A model generated the notes under the pieces. That model was not told the DNA's origin. It saw nothing but the letters and a program-made list of their open reading frames with translations, and searched no databases. From the NCBI RefSeq assembly GCF_002155685.1, contig NZ_MUYK01000004.1, positions 248,001 through 312,000 on the forward strand: a stretch of 64,000 nucleotides of DNA, written 5' to 3'. Position numbers and translations under genes: made by a program. Shown piece after piece: positions 1 through 9,220 of the stretch; position 1 is the first letter of the stretch, and each line of letters opens with the position of its first letter. The DNA comes from Erythrobacter colymbi (lineage in GTDB: Bacteria; Pseudomonadota; Alphaproteobacteria; Sphingomonadales; Sphingomonadaceae).

Positions 1-1382
1 GTCAGCCGCGCAATCGCCGCCGCGGGCGCGGCCGAGGGCGAGCGGACGCGCCAGATAATCCCGGCGGTATCGTCCGACACCAGCAGCGAGCCGTCTCCGG
101 CCCATTCCACCCAGGTCGGGCGGCCGCGGGTCGTCCCGTCGCTCTTGAGAAAGCCGGTCAGCACCGGCTTGGGCTTGCCGACCGGATTGCCGCGATCGTC
201 GAAGTCGACGAAGATCACGTCATAGCCCGAGGGCGGCTTGCGGTTCCACGAGCCGTGACGGGCGATGAAGGCGCCGCCGCTGAAGCCCGGGCCCATGCGG
301 TCGCCGCCCTTGCTGAACACCATGCCGAGCGCCGCCACGTGCGGCCCGAGCGCGTATTCGGGGTTGCGGACATATTCCATCAGGAAGCGCGGCATCGGCG
401 CATCCACGCGGCGGTCGCGGTTGGTGCGGTAATAGACCCAGGGCCAGCCATATTGCGCGCCGACGGGCACGTTGGTGAGGTAATCAGGCACCAGATCGCT
501 GCCGAGCATGTCGCGCTCGTTCACGGTGGTCCACAGCTCGCCGCTCCAGGGCGAGAAATCGAGCCCGTTGGGATTGCGCAGGCCCGCGCCAAACTGCCGC
601 GCGCGGCCCTTGGCGAGGTCGTATTCCCAGATCAGCGCGCGGCCTTCCTCGGCCTTCATCCCGTTCTCGCCGATATTGCTGACCGAGCCGACCGCGACAT
701 AGAGCTGCGCGCCATCGGGCGAGAGCTCGAGGTTGCGCATCCAGTGCCCGCCGCCGGGCGCGAGGTCCATCAGCTTGCGCGGCGCGCCGGTCACCTTGTC
801 GCTGCCCAGCGCATAGGGATAGGCGTTCACGGCATTGTGGTTGGCGACGAACAGCGTGCCGTCCTTCCACGCCATGCCCGAGGGCGAATCGAGCCCTTCG
901 AGGATCACCTGCTTCACTTCGGCCGTGCCGTCGCCATCGGCATCGCGCAGCAGGACGATCTGGTTCGGAGACTGGCCGGTCGCGCCCGCCTTGCTCAGCA
1001 GCTTTTCTGCGACCCAGCCCTTGATCGCGTCCATGATCCCGCCACCTTCGTTCTCGACCTTGGGCGCGCGGGTGAGGGCGACGAGAATGTCGCCATTGGG
1101 CAGTGCGAACAGCGTGCGCGGATGCTCCAGCCCCTCGGCGAAGCGGACGACTTCGAGACCCTCGGCAGGCGTCGGCGCCTCGCCCGGCTTCCAGCCCACG
1201 GGCTCGGCGACCTGCACCGTCGGGAAGGTCTGCGCGTCGCCCTTCTGGAGCACGGGATCGGTGCCCGCGACCTCCTCGACCGAGAGATCGGCGACATCGC
1301 CGCGGCTCAGATACCAGAAGGCACCCCCGGCGATCACGACAAAGACGACGAGAGCGATTGCGATTTTTCTGAGAATGGCCAT
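1..1382 (-). CDS. PQQ-dependent sugar dehydrogenase family protein (partial)
   Basis: 460 codons are visible; the C-terminus runs off the left edge. The N-terminus (MAILRKIAIALVVFVVIAGG) is a single membrane anchor, so the catalytic part should face the periplasm. The rest looks like the glucose/sorbosone dehydrogenase beta-propeller: GLEHPRTLFALPNGDILVA near residue 85, then GLDSPSGMAW, GGGHWMRNLELSPDG, GLRNPNGLDF and HGSWNR repeats. The family oxidises aldoses or aldehydes using PQQ; the substrate here cannot be told. The start is the ATG at 1382, the first in frame ahead of the anchor. It is divergent from the neighbouring reductase gene. Confidence 0.85.
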   Translation of the reverse strand, partial: MAILRKIAIALVVFVVIAGGAFWYLSRGDVADLSVEEVAGTDPVLQKGDAQTFPTVQVAEPVGWKPGEAPTPAEGLEVVRFAEGLEHPRTLFALPNGDILVALTRAPKVENEGGGIMDAIKGWVAEKLLSKAGATGQSPNQIVLLRDADGDGTAEVKQVILEGLDSPSGMAWKDGTLFVANHNAVNAYPYALGSDKVTGAPRKLMDLAPGGGHWMRNLELSPDGAQLYVAVGSVSNIGENGMKAEEGRALIWEYDLAKGRARQFGAGLRNPNGLDFSPWSGELWTTVNERDMLGSDLVPDYLTNVPVGAQYGWPWVYYRTNRDRRVDAPMPRFLMEYVRNPEYALGPHVAALGMVFSKGGDRMGPGFSGGAFIARHGSWNRKPPSGYDVIFVDFDDRGNPVGKPKPVLTGFLKSDGTTRGRPTWVEWAGDGSLLVSDDTAGIIWRVRSPSAAPAAAIARL

Positions 1383-1447
1383 GTGGCACGGGATAAAGCC
1401 GCAGCCTGCCCGCGGCAACCGTCAAGCGATGAAAGGCCCTTTGCGCC

Positions 1448-1948
1448 GTGTACGATTTCAAGCCCGAAACCCCGCTCGCCCCGGAAGAGCTTTACCGCGA
1501 GCTGCTGGCTGCGGCCGGTGCCCTGACCGATGGCGAGCCCGATGCGGTCGCCAACATGGCCAATGTCGCGGCGCTGCTGTGGGAGTTCCTGCCCGATCTC
1601 AACTGGGCGGGGTTCTACCGGGTTGCACCGGCCAAGAGCGGAGGAGCGGACGAGCTGGTGCTCGGGCCCTTCGTGGGGCGCCCGGCCTGCATCCGCATCC
1701 CCTTCGGCAAGGGCGTGTGCGGTGCGGCCGCCGAAAGTCGCGCCACGCAACTTGTGACCGATGTCCACGCCTTCCCCGGCCACATCGCCTGCGACGCCGC
1801 CAGCGCGAGCGAGCTGGTGGTGCCGGTGCTGCGCGATGGCGCGGTGATCGCGGTGATCGATCTCGACAGCCCCACCCCCGCCCGCTTCACCGAGGCCGAC
1901 GCCAAGGGGATCGAGGCGCTCGCCGCGCTGCTCTCCGAGCGCATCTGA
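1448..1948 (+). CDS. msrC: Free methionine-(R)-sulfoxide reductase (GAF-type fRMsr)
   Basis: 166 aa, one GAF domain, the usual length for YebR/fRMsr. The enzyme reduces free methionine-R-sulfoxide in the cytoplasm at the expense of thioredoxin. The signature is intact: NWAGFY, then GRPACIRIPFGKGVCGAAA, DVHAFPGHIACDAAS and SELVVPV; the three redox cysteines are in PAC, GVC and IAC. The start is GTG at 1448 (V/M-YDFKP), lying 65 bp from the divergent dehydrogenase start. It appears monocistronic. Confidence 0.9.
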   Translation: MYDFKPETPLAPEELYRELLAAAGALTDGEPDAVANMANVAALLWEFLPDLNWAGFYRVAPAKSGGADELVLGPFVGRPACIRIPFGKGVCGAAAESRATQLVTDVHAFPGHIACDAASASELVVPVLRDGAVIAVIDLDSPTPARFTEADAKGIEALAALLSERI

Positions 1949-2001
1949 TCTTTCCCGAAACGGGACAGGGAGCACACCCCGCTTGGGCGCTCGGGGCCAG
2001 C

Positions 2002-2042
2002 GATGGTAAGCTTTTGCTAACCATCAGCTGACTTCGGCTGAT
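2002..2042 (+). other. Paired short inverted repeats upstream of the glycine-zipper gene
   Basis: Two adjacent hairpin-capable repeats lie in the 110-bp gap: 2002-2025 (10-bp arms around TTTT, one mismatch) and 2023-2042 (ATCAGC ... GCTGAT). They end just before the GGGGGA ribosome site of the next gene. They could be a 5' leader structure or the terminator of msrC; no T tract follows. Confidence 0.3.
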
Positions 2043-2058
2043 TCAGGGGGATTTGCCC

Positions 2059-2955
2059 ATGTCCAAGCGCTTTCAGACCCTTCCTCTCGTCGCCCTCGCG
2101 CTTGCCTTGCCGGCGGCCGCACAGGCGCAGAACTATGCCGACCTGCCGCCGCTCACTCCGATGAGCGAGACTCAGGTGCAGCAACTGCCCGCCGATATGC
2201 GCAGCGCGCCCGCGCCTGCCCCGGTGACCGCGATCCGCCCGACCGAGACCGTGACCGTGGTCGACGGGGTCGAGACCATCACTCGCACCCGCTACATCAA
2301 CGCTCCGGGCGCCATGCCCCCGCCGGCGCCGAACCACGCCCAGCCCCCCTATTACCCCGCGCAGGCCTATGGGCCGGGCTATGGCTATAGCTACGGCTAC
2401 GCCGCCCCCGCGGTGTTCGAGCGCGAACAGTGGATCGATGAATGCCGCCGCCGCACCCACGGGCAGAACCGCGACAACACCGGCCTGATCATCGGCGGCC
2501 TCCTCGGCGCGATCGCCGGGGGCGTGGCGGGCTACGAGATCGCCGGCGCAGATGACCGCGTGCTCGGCTCGGTCCTCGGAGTCGGGGGTGGCGGGCTGAT
2601 CGGCGGCATGCTCGGCAGCCTGTTCGATGGCGACAAGAAGAAGAACCTCTACGACTGCCAGGCAGCGCTCGACAGCTACCTGTCGACCTACGGCGCCCCC
2701 GGCCAGCGCGTCGCCAGCCGCGAAATTCCCGCGCCCGCCTATGGCTATGGCTACGGCTATCCGGCCGCCTATTCCTACGGCTACGCCTATGCGCCGCCGC
2801 AGCAGGTGGTGCTGGTGCCGGTGCGCACCGAGGTGCAGCAGCAGGTCGTGGTGCGCGAGACCGTGCGTGAGGAAACCTACACCGTCCCCGGCGCCACCCG
2901 CGTGATCACCGAACCGGTGCCGCGCCCCTCGCCCAAGATGATCAAGCAGCGCTAA
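2059..2955 (+). CDS. Glycine-zipper envelope protein with Tyr/Gly/Pro-rich segments
   Basis: 298 aa. A cleavable signal peptide (MSKRFQTLPLVALALALPAA, then AQAQ) exports it. The centre (about residues 140-190) is a glycine-zipper hairpin, TGLIIGGLLGAIAGGVAGY followed by LGVGGGGLIGGMLGSLFDG, as in 17-kDa antigen/OmpA-like glycine-zipper proteins that insert in the outer membrane. It is flanked by Tyr-Gly repeats (YGPGYGYSYGY; YGYGYGYPAAYSYGYAY). ATG at 2059 is chosen over an upstream TTG at 2053 because GGGGGA (2046-2051) is correctly spaced. Function is unknown; envelope structural or stress roles are guesses. Confidence 0.8.
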   Translation: MSKRFQTLPLVALALALPAAAQAQNYADLPPLTPMSETQVQQLPADMRSAPAPAPVTAIRPTETVTVVDGVETITRTRYINAPGAMPPPAPNHAQPPYYPAQAYGPGYGYSYGYAAPAVFEREQWIDECRRRTHGQNRDNTGLIIGGLLGAIAGGVAGYEIAGADDRVLGSVLGVGGGGLIGGMLGSLFDGDKKKNLYDCQAALDSYLSTYGAPGQRVASREIPAPAYGYGYGYPAAYSYGYAYAPPQQVVLVPVRTEVQQQVVVRETVREETYTVPGATRVITEPVPRPSPKMIKQR

Positions 2956-2985
2956 GTCGAAAAAGTACCCTGGGGGGCAAACGTG

Positions 2986-3025
2986 AAAGCCCCGCAAGCT
3001 CAGGCGAACTTGCGGGGCTTTTTTT
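2986..3025 (+). terminator. Rho-independent terminator
   Basis: A perfect 13-bp stem (2986-2998 with 3009-3021), 10-nt loop, and a T7 run at 3019-3025. It ends the glycine-zipper transcript 31 bp past its stop and separates it from convergent parB. Confidence 0.9.
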
Positions 3026-3097
3026 GGTCTGTCAGAGAGTTATGTTAGCGGCATGGCGCTGATCCGGTCGCCGAAGGTGAACGCAAGCGCGAACGCG

Positions 3098-3143
3098 CGC
3101 CCGCAGCGACGCGCCCGCAGGGCGTGTGAGCGAGGATCTCGCA
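3098..3143 (+). repeat. Dispersed intergenic repeat, copy 1
   Basis: 46 bp (starting CGCCCGCAGCGACGCGCCCG and running through GTGTGAGCGAGGATCTCGCA) is matched at 40419-40464 with one substitution (C/T). A rearranged inverted relative is at 21846-22030. Both clean copies lie 3' of a plus-strand gene, between coding regions. Confidence 0.8.
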
Positions 3144-3170
3144 CGCCGGATGGCGTGCGGCAAAAAAGGG

Positions 3171-4133
3171 TCAGATCTCTCCGCCCGTCAGCCGCTGGCA
3201 CACCAGATCGAGCTGGTCGAGAGTCGTGTAGCGGATCGTGATCGTCCCCTTACGCGGATCGACTTCGGGCTTGATCCGCACGCTCAGCCCGAGAAACTCC
3301 TCAAGGTGCTGCTGCACGGCGAGAATGTCGGCGTTCTCCGCGCTCAGGTAGGGCGGCTGGGCAGGCTCTTCGGGGCGCTTCGAGGCCTTGCGGGTCAGCG
3401 TCTCGATATCCCGCACCGAAAGCCCCTCGGCCACGGCGATCTCGGCGAGTTCGCGGGCATCCGTCCGCCCGATCAGCGCACGGGCGTGACCGATGGAAAG
3501 CTTGCCCTCCTGGATCAGATCGAGCACCGGATCGGGCAGCGTCACCAGCCGCATCATGTTGGCGACGTGGCTGCGCGACTTCTCGACCATCTTGGCGATG
3601 TCGACCTGGATCATCCCCTCCTCTTCCGAGAGACGGTGATATGCGCGCGCTTCCTCGACCGGATTGAGGTCCTCGCGCTGGAGGTTCTCGATCAGCGCGA
3701 GCGCCATGACTTCGCGGTCGGTGAGGTTGCGCACGAGCGCGGGGATCTCGTGCAGCCGCGCCTTCTGCGCCGCGCGCCACCGGCGTTCGCCAGCAACCAG
3801 CTGATAACCCTCGCCATTCGGGTGCGGGCGGACGATGATCGGCTGAATCACGCCGCGCGAGGCGATCGACGCGGCCAGCTCGTCGAGCGCGGCCTCGTCG
3901 AAATATTTGCGCGGGTTACCCGGCAGCGGCTTGATCGCCGCCAGCGCGACATTGCGCAGCGGCGAGGCGCCGGCGGCGGGAGCTTCGGCCGGTGCATCCT
4001 CGCGCCGCACCAGCGGCTCCTCGCGCCGGGTCTCGCCAAGCAGCGCGCCCAGCCCCCGACCAAGTCGCCGCGGCTTGTCATCCCCGCGCGAAGTTCCTGC
4101 AATATCAGCGGTTTGGGCAGGATTATCGTTCAT
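3171..4133 (-). CDS. parB: Chromosome partitioning protein ParB
   Basis: 320 aa. ParB is a CTP-dependent DNA clamp that loads at parS and spreads, forming the origin-proximal segregation complex. N-terminal ParA-interacting/basic segment (RRLGRGLGALLGE), CTPase/nuclease-fold domain with the C motif GERRWRAAQKA, HTH region around SIGHARALIGR, and C-terminal dimer domain ending RLTGGEI. It overlaps parA by 4 bp (ATGA, 4130-4133) and is the last gene of the mnmE-mnmG-rsmG-parA-parB run. Its binding sites (parS) lie immediately upstream in this operon. Confidence 0.97.
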   Translation of the reverse strand: MNDNPAQTADIAGTSRGDDKPRRLGRGLGALLGETRREEPLVRREDAPAEAPAAGASPLRNVALAAIKPLPGNPRKYFDEAALDELAASIASRGVIQPIIVRPHPNGEGYQLVAGERRWRAAQKARLHEIPALVRNLTDREVMALALIENLQREDLNPVEEARAYHRLSEEEGMIQVDIAKMVEKSRSHVANMMRLVTLPDPVLDLIQEGKLSIGHARALIGRTDARELAEIAVAEGLSVRDIETLTRKASKRPEEPAQPPYLSAENADILAVQQHLEEFLGLSVRIKPEVDPRKGTITIRYTTLDQLDLVCQRLTGGEI

Positions 4134-4906
4134 GCGGCCTGTCTTTCTGCGGGAAATCGACCGATCAGCTCGCGCGCCAGCGACATGTAGGCGCGGCTGC
4201 CGGTGCAGTGCTGGTCATAGATCAGCGCGGGGAGCCCGTGGCTCGGCGCCTCGGAAAGGCGGACGTTGCGCGGGATCACGGTTTCGAACACCAGATTGCC
4301 GAGGCAATCCCGCACGTCGTCTGACACCTGATCGGTCAGGCGGTTACGGCGGTCATACATGGTCAGCGCGACGCCGATGATCCCCAGATCGGGGTTGAAG
4401 CGCTGCTGCACCTGGTCGACGGTCTGGAGCAGCTGGCTCAGCCCTTCCAGCGCAAAGAATTCGCACTGGAGCGGCACCAGCAGCGTATCGGCGGCGCACA
4501 GGGCATTCAGCGTCAACAGCCCGAGCGAGGGCGGGCAGTCGATGAAGCAGATGTCGTGCCCCGTGTGGTCCTTCAGCGCCTTGTCGAGGCGGTGCGTGCG
4601 GCCCTCGACCGCCACCAGCTCGACCTCGGCCCCCGACAGGTCGACCGTCGCCGGTACCAGATCGAGGCGCGGAATGCTCGAGGGAACGATCGCCTGATCG
4701 AGCGCGATCTCGTCCACCAGCAGGTCATAACTCGACACTTCGCGCGCCGAGGAATGGACGCCCAGCCCGGTCGAGGCATTGCCCTGCGGATCGAGGTCGA
4801 TCAGCAGCGTGCGCCAGCCGGTCGCCGCCATCGCGGTGGCGATGTTGATCGCGGTGGTGGTCTTGCCCACGCCGCCCTTCTGGTTGGCAATCGCGATGGT
4901 CAGCAT
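4130..4906 (-). CDS. parA: Chromosome partitioning ATPase ParA
   Basis: 258 aa ParA/Soj ATPase that drives origin segregation with ParB. Deviant Walker A motif KGGVGKTT at residues 10-17 with the signature lysine, LLIDLDPQGNAS at about 34-45, and Walker B ICFIDCPPS near residue 118. ATG at 4906 (MLTIAIANQKGG) is preferred over an upstream start at 4951 that would add 15 residues absent from the family and overlap rsmG's flank. It is followed directly by parB. Confidence 0.96.
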   Translation of the reverse strand: MLTIAIANQKGGVGKTTTAINIATAMAATGWRTLLIDLDPQGNASTGLGVHSSAREVSSYDLLVDEIALDQAIVPSSIPRLDLVPATVDLSGAEVELVAVEGRTHRLDKALKDHTGHDICFIDCPPSLGLLTLNALCAADTLLVPLQCEFFALEGLSQLLQTVDQVQQRFNPDLGIIGVALTMYDRRNRLTDQVSDDVRDCLGNLVFETVIPRNVRLSEAPSHGLPALIYDQHCTGSRAYMSLARELIGRFPAERQAA

Positions 4907-4962
4907 AGGTGTTCCCGTCCTTCCCGGGCGCGGATTGCGCTGAATCCGCACCAGTTCGCGTG

Positions 4963-5589
4963 TCAGGCCTTCACGATGATCCCCGCCTCGGGATCGGTCA
5001 AGGAATGTTTCACGTGAAACATTGCCCGAATCGAAGGCTTCAATGTCTCCAATTCCTGCGCCGCCGAGCGTCCCTTGGGCAAGACATAGGCCGTGGCCCT
5101 TGTGGAGAAGGGTGCGGATAGCTCGAGAAGTTTGGGGAGCGGTGCGAAGGCCCGTGCCGAAATGGCGCGGGCGGGGAACGGCGTGACCCGTTCAAGGCGC
5201 TGCCCCTCGACCCGGCACTTGTGCAAGCCGAGCGCCGCGATGGCGCGCTTGAGGAACTCGACGCGGCGCGCGCGCGATTCGACCAGCACCATGGGCATGT
5301 TCGGACACAGCGCCGCGATCACCAGCCCCGGGAACCCCGGCCCGCTGCCCAGATCGAGCCAAGGCCCTCCCGCATTCGGCCCCAATGTTTCACGTGAAAC
5401 ATTTTCGAGGAGCTGCGCGGAGTCTGCAATGTGCCGCTGCCACAGGTGCGGCTCGGTGGCTTTGGCGATCAGGTTCTGCTGCTGGTTCTCCTCCAGCACG
5501 AGCGCCGCGAAGGCGTCGAGCCGTGCCATCCCCGCATCGTCGGTCAGCCCGGCGACATAGGCGCGTGCTTCCTCTTCGGTGACAATCAT
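4963..5589 (-). CDS. rsmG: 16S rRNA (guanine-N7)-methyltransferase RsmG (GidB)
   Basis: 208 aa, normal length. It methylates G527 of 16S rRNA with S-adenosylmethionine. The SAM-binding motif [12 protein letters not shown] is intact, followed by [18 protein letters not shown] at 5589 overlaps the mnmG stop (ATGA, 5586-5589). Two exact parS sites lie inside the gene and are translated as NVSRET (5386-5401) and MFHVKH (5006-5021). Confidence 0.96.
   Translation of the reverse strand: MIVTEEEARAYVAGLTDDAGMARLDAFAALVLEENQQQNLIAKATEPHLWQRHIADSAQLLENVSRETLGPNAGGPWLDLGSGPGFPGLVIAALCPNMPMVLVESRARRVEFLKRAIAALGLHKCRVEGQRLERVTPFPARAISARAFAPLPKLLELSAPFSTRATAYVLPKGRSAAQELETLKPSIRAMFHVKHSLTDPEAGIIVKA
5006..5021. 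other. parS site 1 (TGTTTCACGTGAAACA)
   Basis: Exact 16-bp palindrome matching the conserved bacterial parS consensus TGTTNCACGTGAAACA. It lies in the 3' part of rsmG, 872 bp from parB. ParB loading site. Confidence 0.96.
5386..5401. other. parS site 2 (TGTTTCACGTGAAACA)
   Basis: Exact parS palindrome inside rsmG, 380 bp from site 1. Confidence 0.96.
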
Positions 5590-7436
5590 GCCGCAATCCT
5601 GCGCCGCGCGTGGACGAGCAGCGCCGAGAGCGCCGCGGGGGTCACGCCCGGCACCCGTCCCGCCGCCGCAAGCGTCCCCGGCGCGGCCTTGGTCAGGCGC
5701 TCGACCATCTCGTTCGAGAGACCCGGCACCTCGCCATAAGGGAAGTCCGCAGGCAGCGGCAGCGCCTCGCTCGCGCGCAGATCGCGCAGCTCGGCGTCCT
5801 GCCGCGCGAGATAGGGCGCATAGGCTGCATCCTCGGCCATCTCCTCGGCGAGGAGCGAATCGAGCGCGGTCACCTCACCCAGCCACGGCGCAAGCGCTCC
5901 GGGGGTCACCCCGTCATAGCGCAGCCACTCGGCGAGCGACTTCTCCCCGTGGTCGCGGCGAACGGGCAGGCCGAGATCGGCGAGTTCCCGCGCGTGGACC
6001 TTCTCCGAATGTTTCACGTGAAACATTTCGCGCACTTTCTCGCGGCGCTCCCACCAGCGGCGGCGTTCCTCACCGATGCAGCCCGCTTCGATCCCGAGGC
6101 CCGTCAACCGCGTCGCTGCGTTGTTAGCGCGCAGCCGCAGGCGATACTCGGCGCGGGCAGTGAGCATCCGGTAGGGCTCGGACACGCCCTGGAGCGTAAG
6201 GTCATCGACCATCACCGCGATATAGGAGTTCGCCCGGTCGAGCGCGGGCGCCTGCTTGCCCAAGGCCGCCGCAGCCGCTTCCAGCCCTGCAACCAGCCCC
6301 TGCGCCGCCGCTTCCTCGTAACCGGTCGTCCCGTTGATCTGCCCCGCGCAATAGAGCCCGGGGATCGCGCGCACCTGCAAGTCCGGCGTCAGTGCGCGCG
6401 GGTCGATGTGGTCGTACTCCACCGCATAGCCCGGCTGCACGATGACCGCGCGCTCGCAGCCCGGCATGGTGCGCACCACCAGCTCCTGCACGTCCACGGG
6501 CAGCGAGGTGCTGATGCCGTTGGGATAGACAAGGTGCGTATCCAGCCCCTCGGGCTCGAGAAACACCTGATGCCCCTCGCGGTCACCGAAGCGGTGGATC
6601 TTGTCCTCGATCGAGGGGCAATAGCGCGGCCCCGCCGCCGCAATCGCCCCGGAGAACAGCGGCGAGCGGTGAAGGTTGGCGCGGATCGCATCATGCCCCG
6701 CCTGGGTCGTGCGGGTGATCGCGCAGAACACCTGCGGGTTGATGCGGCGTTCGGTGAGCGGGGACATGGTCCAGCTCTCGCCATCCGAGGGCTGCTCCTC
6801 GAGCACCGCCCAGTCGATGGTGCGACCGTCGATCCGTGGCGGCGTCCCGGTCTTGAGCCGCGCCATCGGCAGATCGGCCCCACGCAGCTGTTCGGCCAGG
6901 CGGCGCGCAGCGTTCTCGCCGATGCGGCCGCCTTCGAAGCGCTCCTCACCGCGGAACAGGATGCCGCCGAGGAAGGTGCCGGTGCACAGGACGACGCGGG
7001 GGGCACCGAGAACGGTGCCGTCAGCCAGCTCCAGACCCGCGACCCGTCCGCTGTCCAGCTTCAGCGCAGCAGCCTCGCCCTGTACCAGCGTGAGGTTCGC
7101 CTGTGCGCGCACCATCGCCTGCACCGCCGCCTTGAAGCGCACCCGGTCGGCCTGCACGCGCGGCCCCCAGACGGCACTGCCCTTGGAGCGGTTGAGCATC
7201 CGGTAATGGATCGCCCCGGCATCCGCCGCGCGGCCGATCACGCCGTCGAGCGCGTCGACCTCGCGCACCAGGTGCCCCTTGCCCAAGCCCCCGATCGCCG
7301 GATTGCAGCTCATGGCGCCGATGGCGTCGAGGTCGAACGAGACCAGCGCCGTGCGCGCACCCATGCGGGCCGCCGCGCAGGCAGCCTCCACCCCGGCGTG
7401 ACCGCCGCCGATGACGAGGACATCGAAGCTTTGCAT
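5586..7436 (-). CDS. mnmG: tRNA U34 carboxymethylaminomethyl modification enzyme MnmG (GidA)
   Basis: 616 aa FAD enzyme that, with MnmE, builds the (c)mnm5 group on U34 of tRNAs. N-terminal Rossmann FAD motif [14 protein letters not shown] at residues 5-18, GidA signatures [11 protein letters not shown] and [16 protein letters not shown], and the C-terminal helical MnmE/tRNA-binding domain. Length is close to the E. coli protein (629). A parS (6010-6025) is embedded and translated as MFHVKH. The 3' end overlaps rsmG by 4 bp. Confidence 0.97.
   Translation of the reverse strand: MQSFDVLVIGGGHAGVEAACAAARMGARTALVSFDLDAIGAMSCNPAIGGLGKGHLVREVDALDGVIGRAADAGAIHYRMLNRSKGSAVWGPRVQADRVRFKAAVQAMVRAQANLTLVQGEAAALKLDSGRVAGLELADGTVLGAPRVVLCTGTFLGGILFRGEERFEGGRIGENAARRLAEQLRGADLPMARLKTGTPPRIDGRTIDWAVLEEQPSDGESWTMSPLTERRINPQVFCAITRTTQAGHDAIRANLHRSPLFSGAIAAAGPRYCPSIEDKIHRFGDREGHQVFLEPEGLDTHLVYPNGISTSLPVDVQELVVRTMPGCERAVIVQPGYAVEYDHIDPRALTPDLQVRAIPGLYCAGQINGTTGYEEAAAQGLVAGLEAAAAALGKQAPALDRANSYIAVMVDDLTLQGVSEPYRMLTARAEYRLRLRANNAATRLTGLGIEAGCIGEERRRWWERREKVREMFHVKHSEKVHARELADLGLPVRRDHGEKSLAEWLRYDGVTPGALAPWLGEVTALDSLLAEEMAEDAAYAPYLARQDAELRDLRASEALPLPADFPYGEVPGLSNEMVERLTKAAPGTLAAAGRVPGVTPAALSALLVHARRRIAA
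6010..6025. other. parS site 3 (TGTTTCACGTGAAACA)
   Basis: Exact parS palindrome inside mnmG, read by the ribosome as part of EMFHVKHS. Confidence 0.96.
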
Positions 7437-7507
7437 GATGGGGCGCAGATAGGGCGCGGGGGGCGAATCGTCAAAGCGGATTCGCTTGAGGCGCGTTCGG
7501 AGCAGAA

Positions 7508-7523
7508 TGTTTCACGTGAAACA
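7508..7523. other. parS site 4 (TGTTTCACGTGAAACA)
   Basis: Exact parS in the 146-bp gap between mnmE and mnmG. Confidence 0.96.
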
Positions 7524-7546
7524 TTGGCGGCGATTTTGGGGCTCAA

Positions 7547-7562
7547 TGTTTCACGTGAAACA
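7547..7562. other. parS site 5 (TGTTTCACGTGAAACA)
   Basis: Second exact parS in the mnmE-mnmG gap, 39 bp centre to centre from site 4. It is the only tightly paired set in the window. Confidence 0.96.
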
Positions 7563-7582
7563 TTTTCCGCCAAATCGGCGCT

Positions 7583-8866
7583 TCACTTCCCGATGCAGAA
7601 GCGTCCGAACAGGGTGTCGAGCATATCCTCGGTCGTCGCGCGGCCGATCAGCCGGTCGAAGGCGAGGCGGGCTCGGCGCAGTTCCTCGGCGACCAGCAGC
7701 GGATCGGAAAGCGACTTCGCCGCCTCCAGCGCCCCGGCCGCCTCGGAGAGCCGCGCGTGCTGGCGGGCGTTGAGTGCCGCTTCGCCGGGTTTCGGGAGAG
7801 CGGCACGGGCAGCCTCGACCAAGGCCGACTTGAGCGGCGCCACACCCTCGCCCGTCTCCGCCGACAGCGTCACGCCGGACGCCTTGGGCGCAAACCCGGC
7901 GCGGTCGGCCTGAGCGGCAATCTCCCACGCGCCCACTGGCCCCTCGCCCTCCGGCCCCAGCCACAGGACGAGATCAGCGCGCGCCAGCTCGGCCTCGGCG
8001 CGGGCGATGCCGATGGCTTCTATGGCATCCGCCTCGGCCTGGGCCCGCAGGCCCGCGGTGTCGACAAAGGTGAACGGCACCCCTCCGATGGCTACGGAGC
8101 GCTCGATCACGTCGCGGGTCGTGCCGGCGATGGGCGAGGTGATCGCCGCCTCGCTCTCGACCAGCGCATTGAACAAGGTGGACTTGCCCGCGTTGGGCGG
8201 CCCGGCCAGCACCACGCGAAAGCCCTCCCCCAAGCGCTCGGAGCGCGGGCGGGCGAGCCATTCGGCAAGCTCTGCGGCAAGCGCGGCAATGTTCCACGTG
8301 AAACATTCGGGCAGATCGGCGGAGTCCTCCTCGTCGGAGAAATCGAGCACGCCCTCCACTTCCGCCGAGAAGCCCAGCACCCGCTCGCGCCAGCCTTCGA
8401 TCTGCCGAGAGAGCGCCCCGCCCGCATTGGCGATGGCAGCGGCGCGCTGAAGCTCGGTTTCAGCGGCTAGGAGATCGCCCAGCCCCTCGGCCTCGGCGAG
8501 GTCGATGCGGCCATTGGCGAAGGCGCGGCGGGTGAATTCGCCCGGCTCGGCGCGCCTTGTACCGCGAAGCGAAGCGAGCGCGCCCTCGACCGCCGCGATC
8601 ACCGCGCGGCCTCCGTGGCAGTGGAACTCGGCGAGGTCTTCTCCGGTCGCCGTGTTCGGCCCCGGGAACCACAGCACCAGCGCCTCGTCGAGCACCTGAT
8701 CGTCAGCCCCGCGCAGTCGCGCCAGCGAGGCACGGCGCGGCTCGGGCACCCTCCCTGTCAGCGCCAGCATGGCCTCCCGCGCCGCCGGGCCGGAGACGCG
8801 GATGACCCCCACGCCCGCCGGCGGCGCGCCGCTGGAGAGCGCAAAGATCGTGTCGGCCGCGCTCAC
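7583..8866 (-). CDS. mnmE: tRNA modification GTPase MnmE (TrmE), atypical G4 motif
   Basis: 427 aa. Partner of MnmG in U34 modification. N-terminal tetrahydrofolate domain (residues 1-115), helical domain, and inserted G domain with G1 GPPNAGKS (222-229), G2 AGTTR (247-251), G3 DTAG (269-272); the C-terminus carries the catalytic CIGK. The G4 position, normally NKxD, reads AQAD (about 318-321); G5 SAETG follows. GTG start at 8866. The variant parS at 8290-8305 is translated as CFTWN. Confidence 0.95.
   Translation of the reverse strand: MSAADTIFALSSGAPPAGVGVIRVSGPAAREAMLALTGRVPEPRRASLARLRGADDQVLDEALVLWFPGPNTATGEDLAEFHCHGGRAVIAAVEGALASLRGTRRAEPGEFTRRAFANGRIDLAEAEGLGDLLAAETELQRAAAIANAGGALSRQIEGWRERVLGFSAEVEGVLDFSDEEDSADLPECFTWNIAALAAELAEWLARPRSERLGEGFRVVLAGPPNAGKSTLFNALVESEAAITSPIAGTTRDVIERSVAIGGVPFTFVDTAGLRAQAEADAIEAIGIARAEAELARADLVLWLGPEGEGPVGAWEIAAQADRAGFAPKASGVTLSAETGEGVAPLKSALVEAARAALPKPGEAALNARQHARLSEAAGALEAAKSLSDPLLVAEELRRARLAFDRLIGRATTEDMLDTLFGRFCIGK
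8290..8305. other. parS site 6, variant (TGTTCCACGTGAAACA)
   Basis: One base differs from the exact palindrome (T to C at position 5), a position that is variable in the general parS consensus (TGTTNCACGTGAAACA). It lies within mnmE. Confidence 0.85.
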
Positions 8867-8870
8867 CGGA

Positions 8871-9122
8871 TCAGTCGGACTTCTTCGACCCCGTCGCGGC
8901 CTTCATCGAGCCTTCCACGAAGTTCTGGAACAGCTTCAGCCCCATCTGCCCCATCGGCGCGAGCGCGCTGGCATATTCGGCCATCTGCGCGGGATTGGAG
9001 ACGCCCTTCATCGCCTTGGTGATGTTCTCGACATAAACCGTGTTGGCCGCCGACACATCAGGCAGGCCCAGGAAGCTGCGGGCCTCCTCCGGGGTGCAAT
9101 CGACTTCGATGGTGATCTTCAT
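8871..9122 (-). CDS. Small conserved protein, DUF6489-like
   Basis: 83 aa, MKITIEVDCTPEEARSFLGL followed by PDVSAAN and a C-terminal amphipathic segment (GLKLFQNFVEGSMKAA). I recognise the CTPEEAR..LGLPDV start as that of a small sphingomonad family (DUF6489). ATG at 9122 has a good GGAGAA ribosome site. Its stop is 4 bp upstream of the mnmE start, so it probably leads the mnmE operon. Function is unknown. Confidence 0.75.
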   Translation of the reverse strand: MKITIEVDCTPEEARSFLGLPDVSAANTVYVENITKAMKGVSNPAQMAEYASALAPMGQMGLKLFQNFVEGSMKAATGSKKSD

Positions 9123-9220
9123 GAGCGGTTCTCCTCCCTCCCCCTCATTTGGGCTTGGCACGCGGCCAAGGCAAGAGATAGACCTGCGGGCAACCCCCTA
9201 GCGAGAGAGAGAGACCCTGC

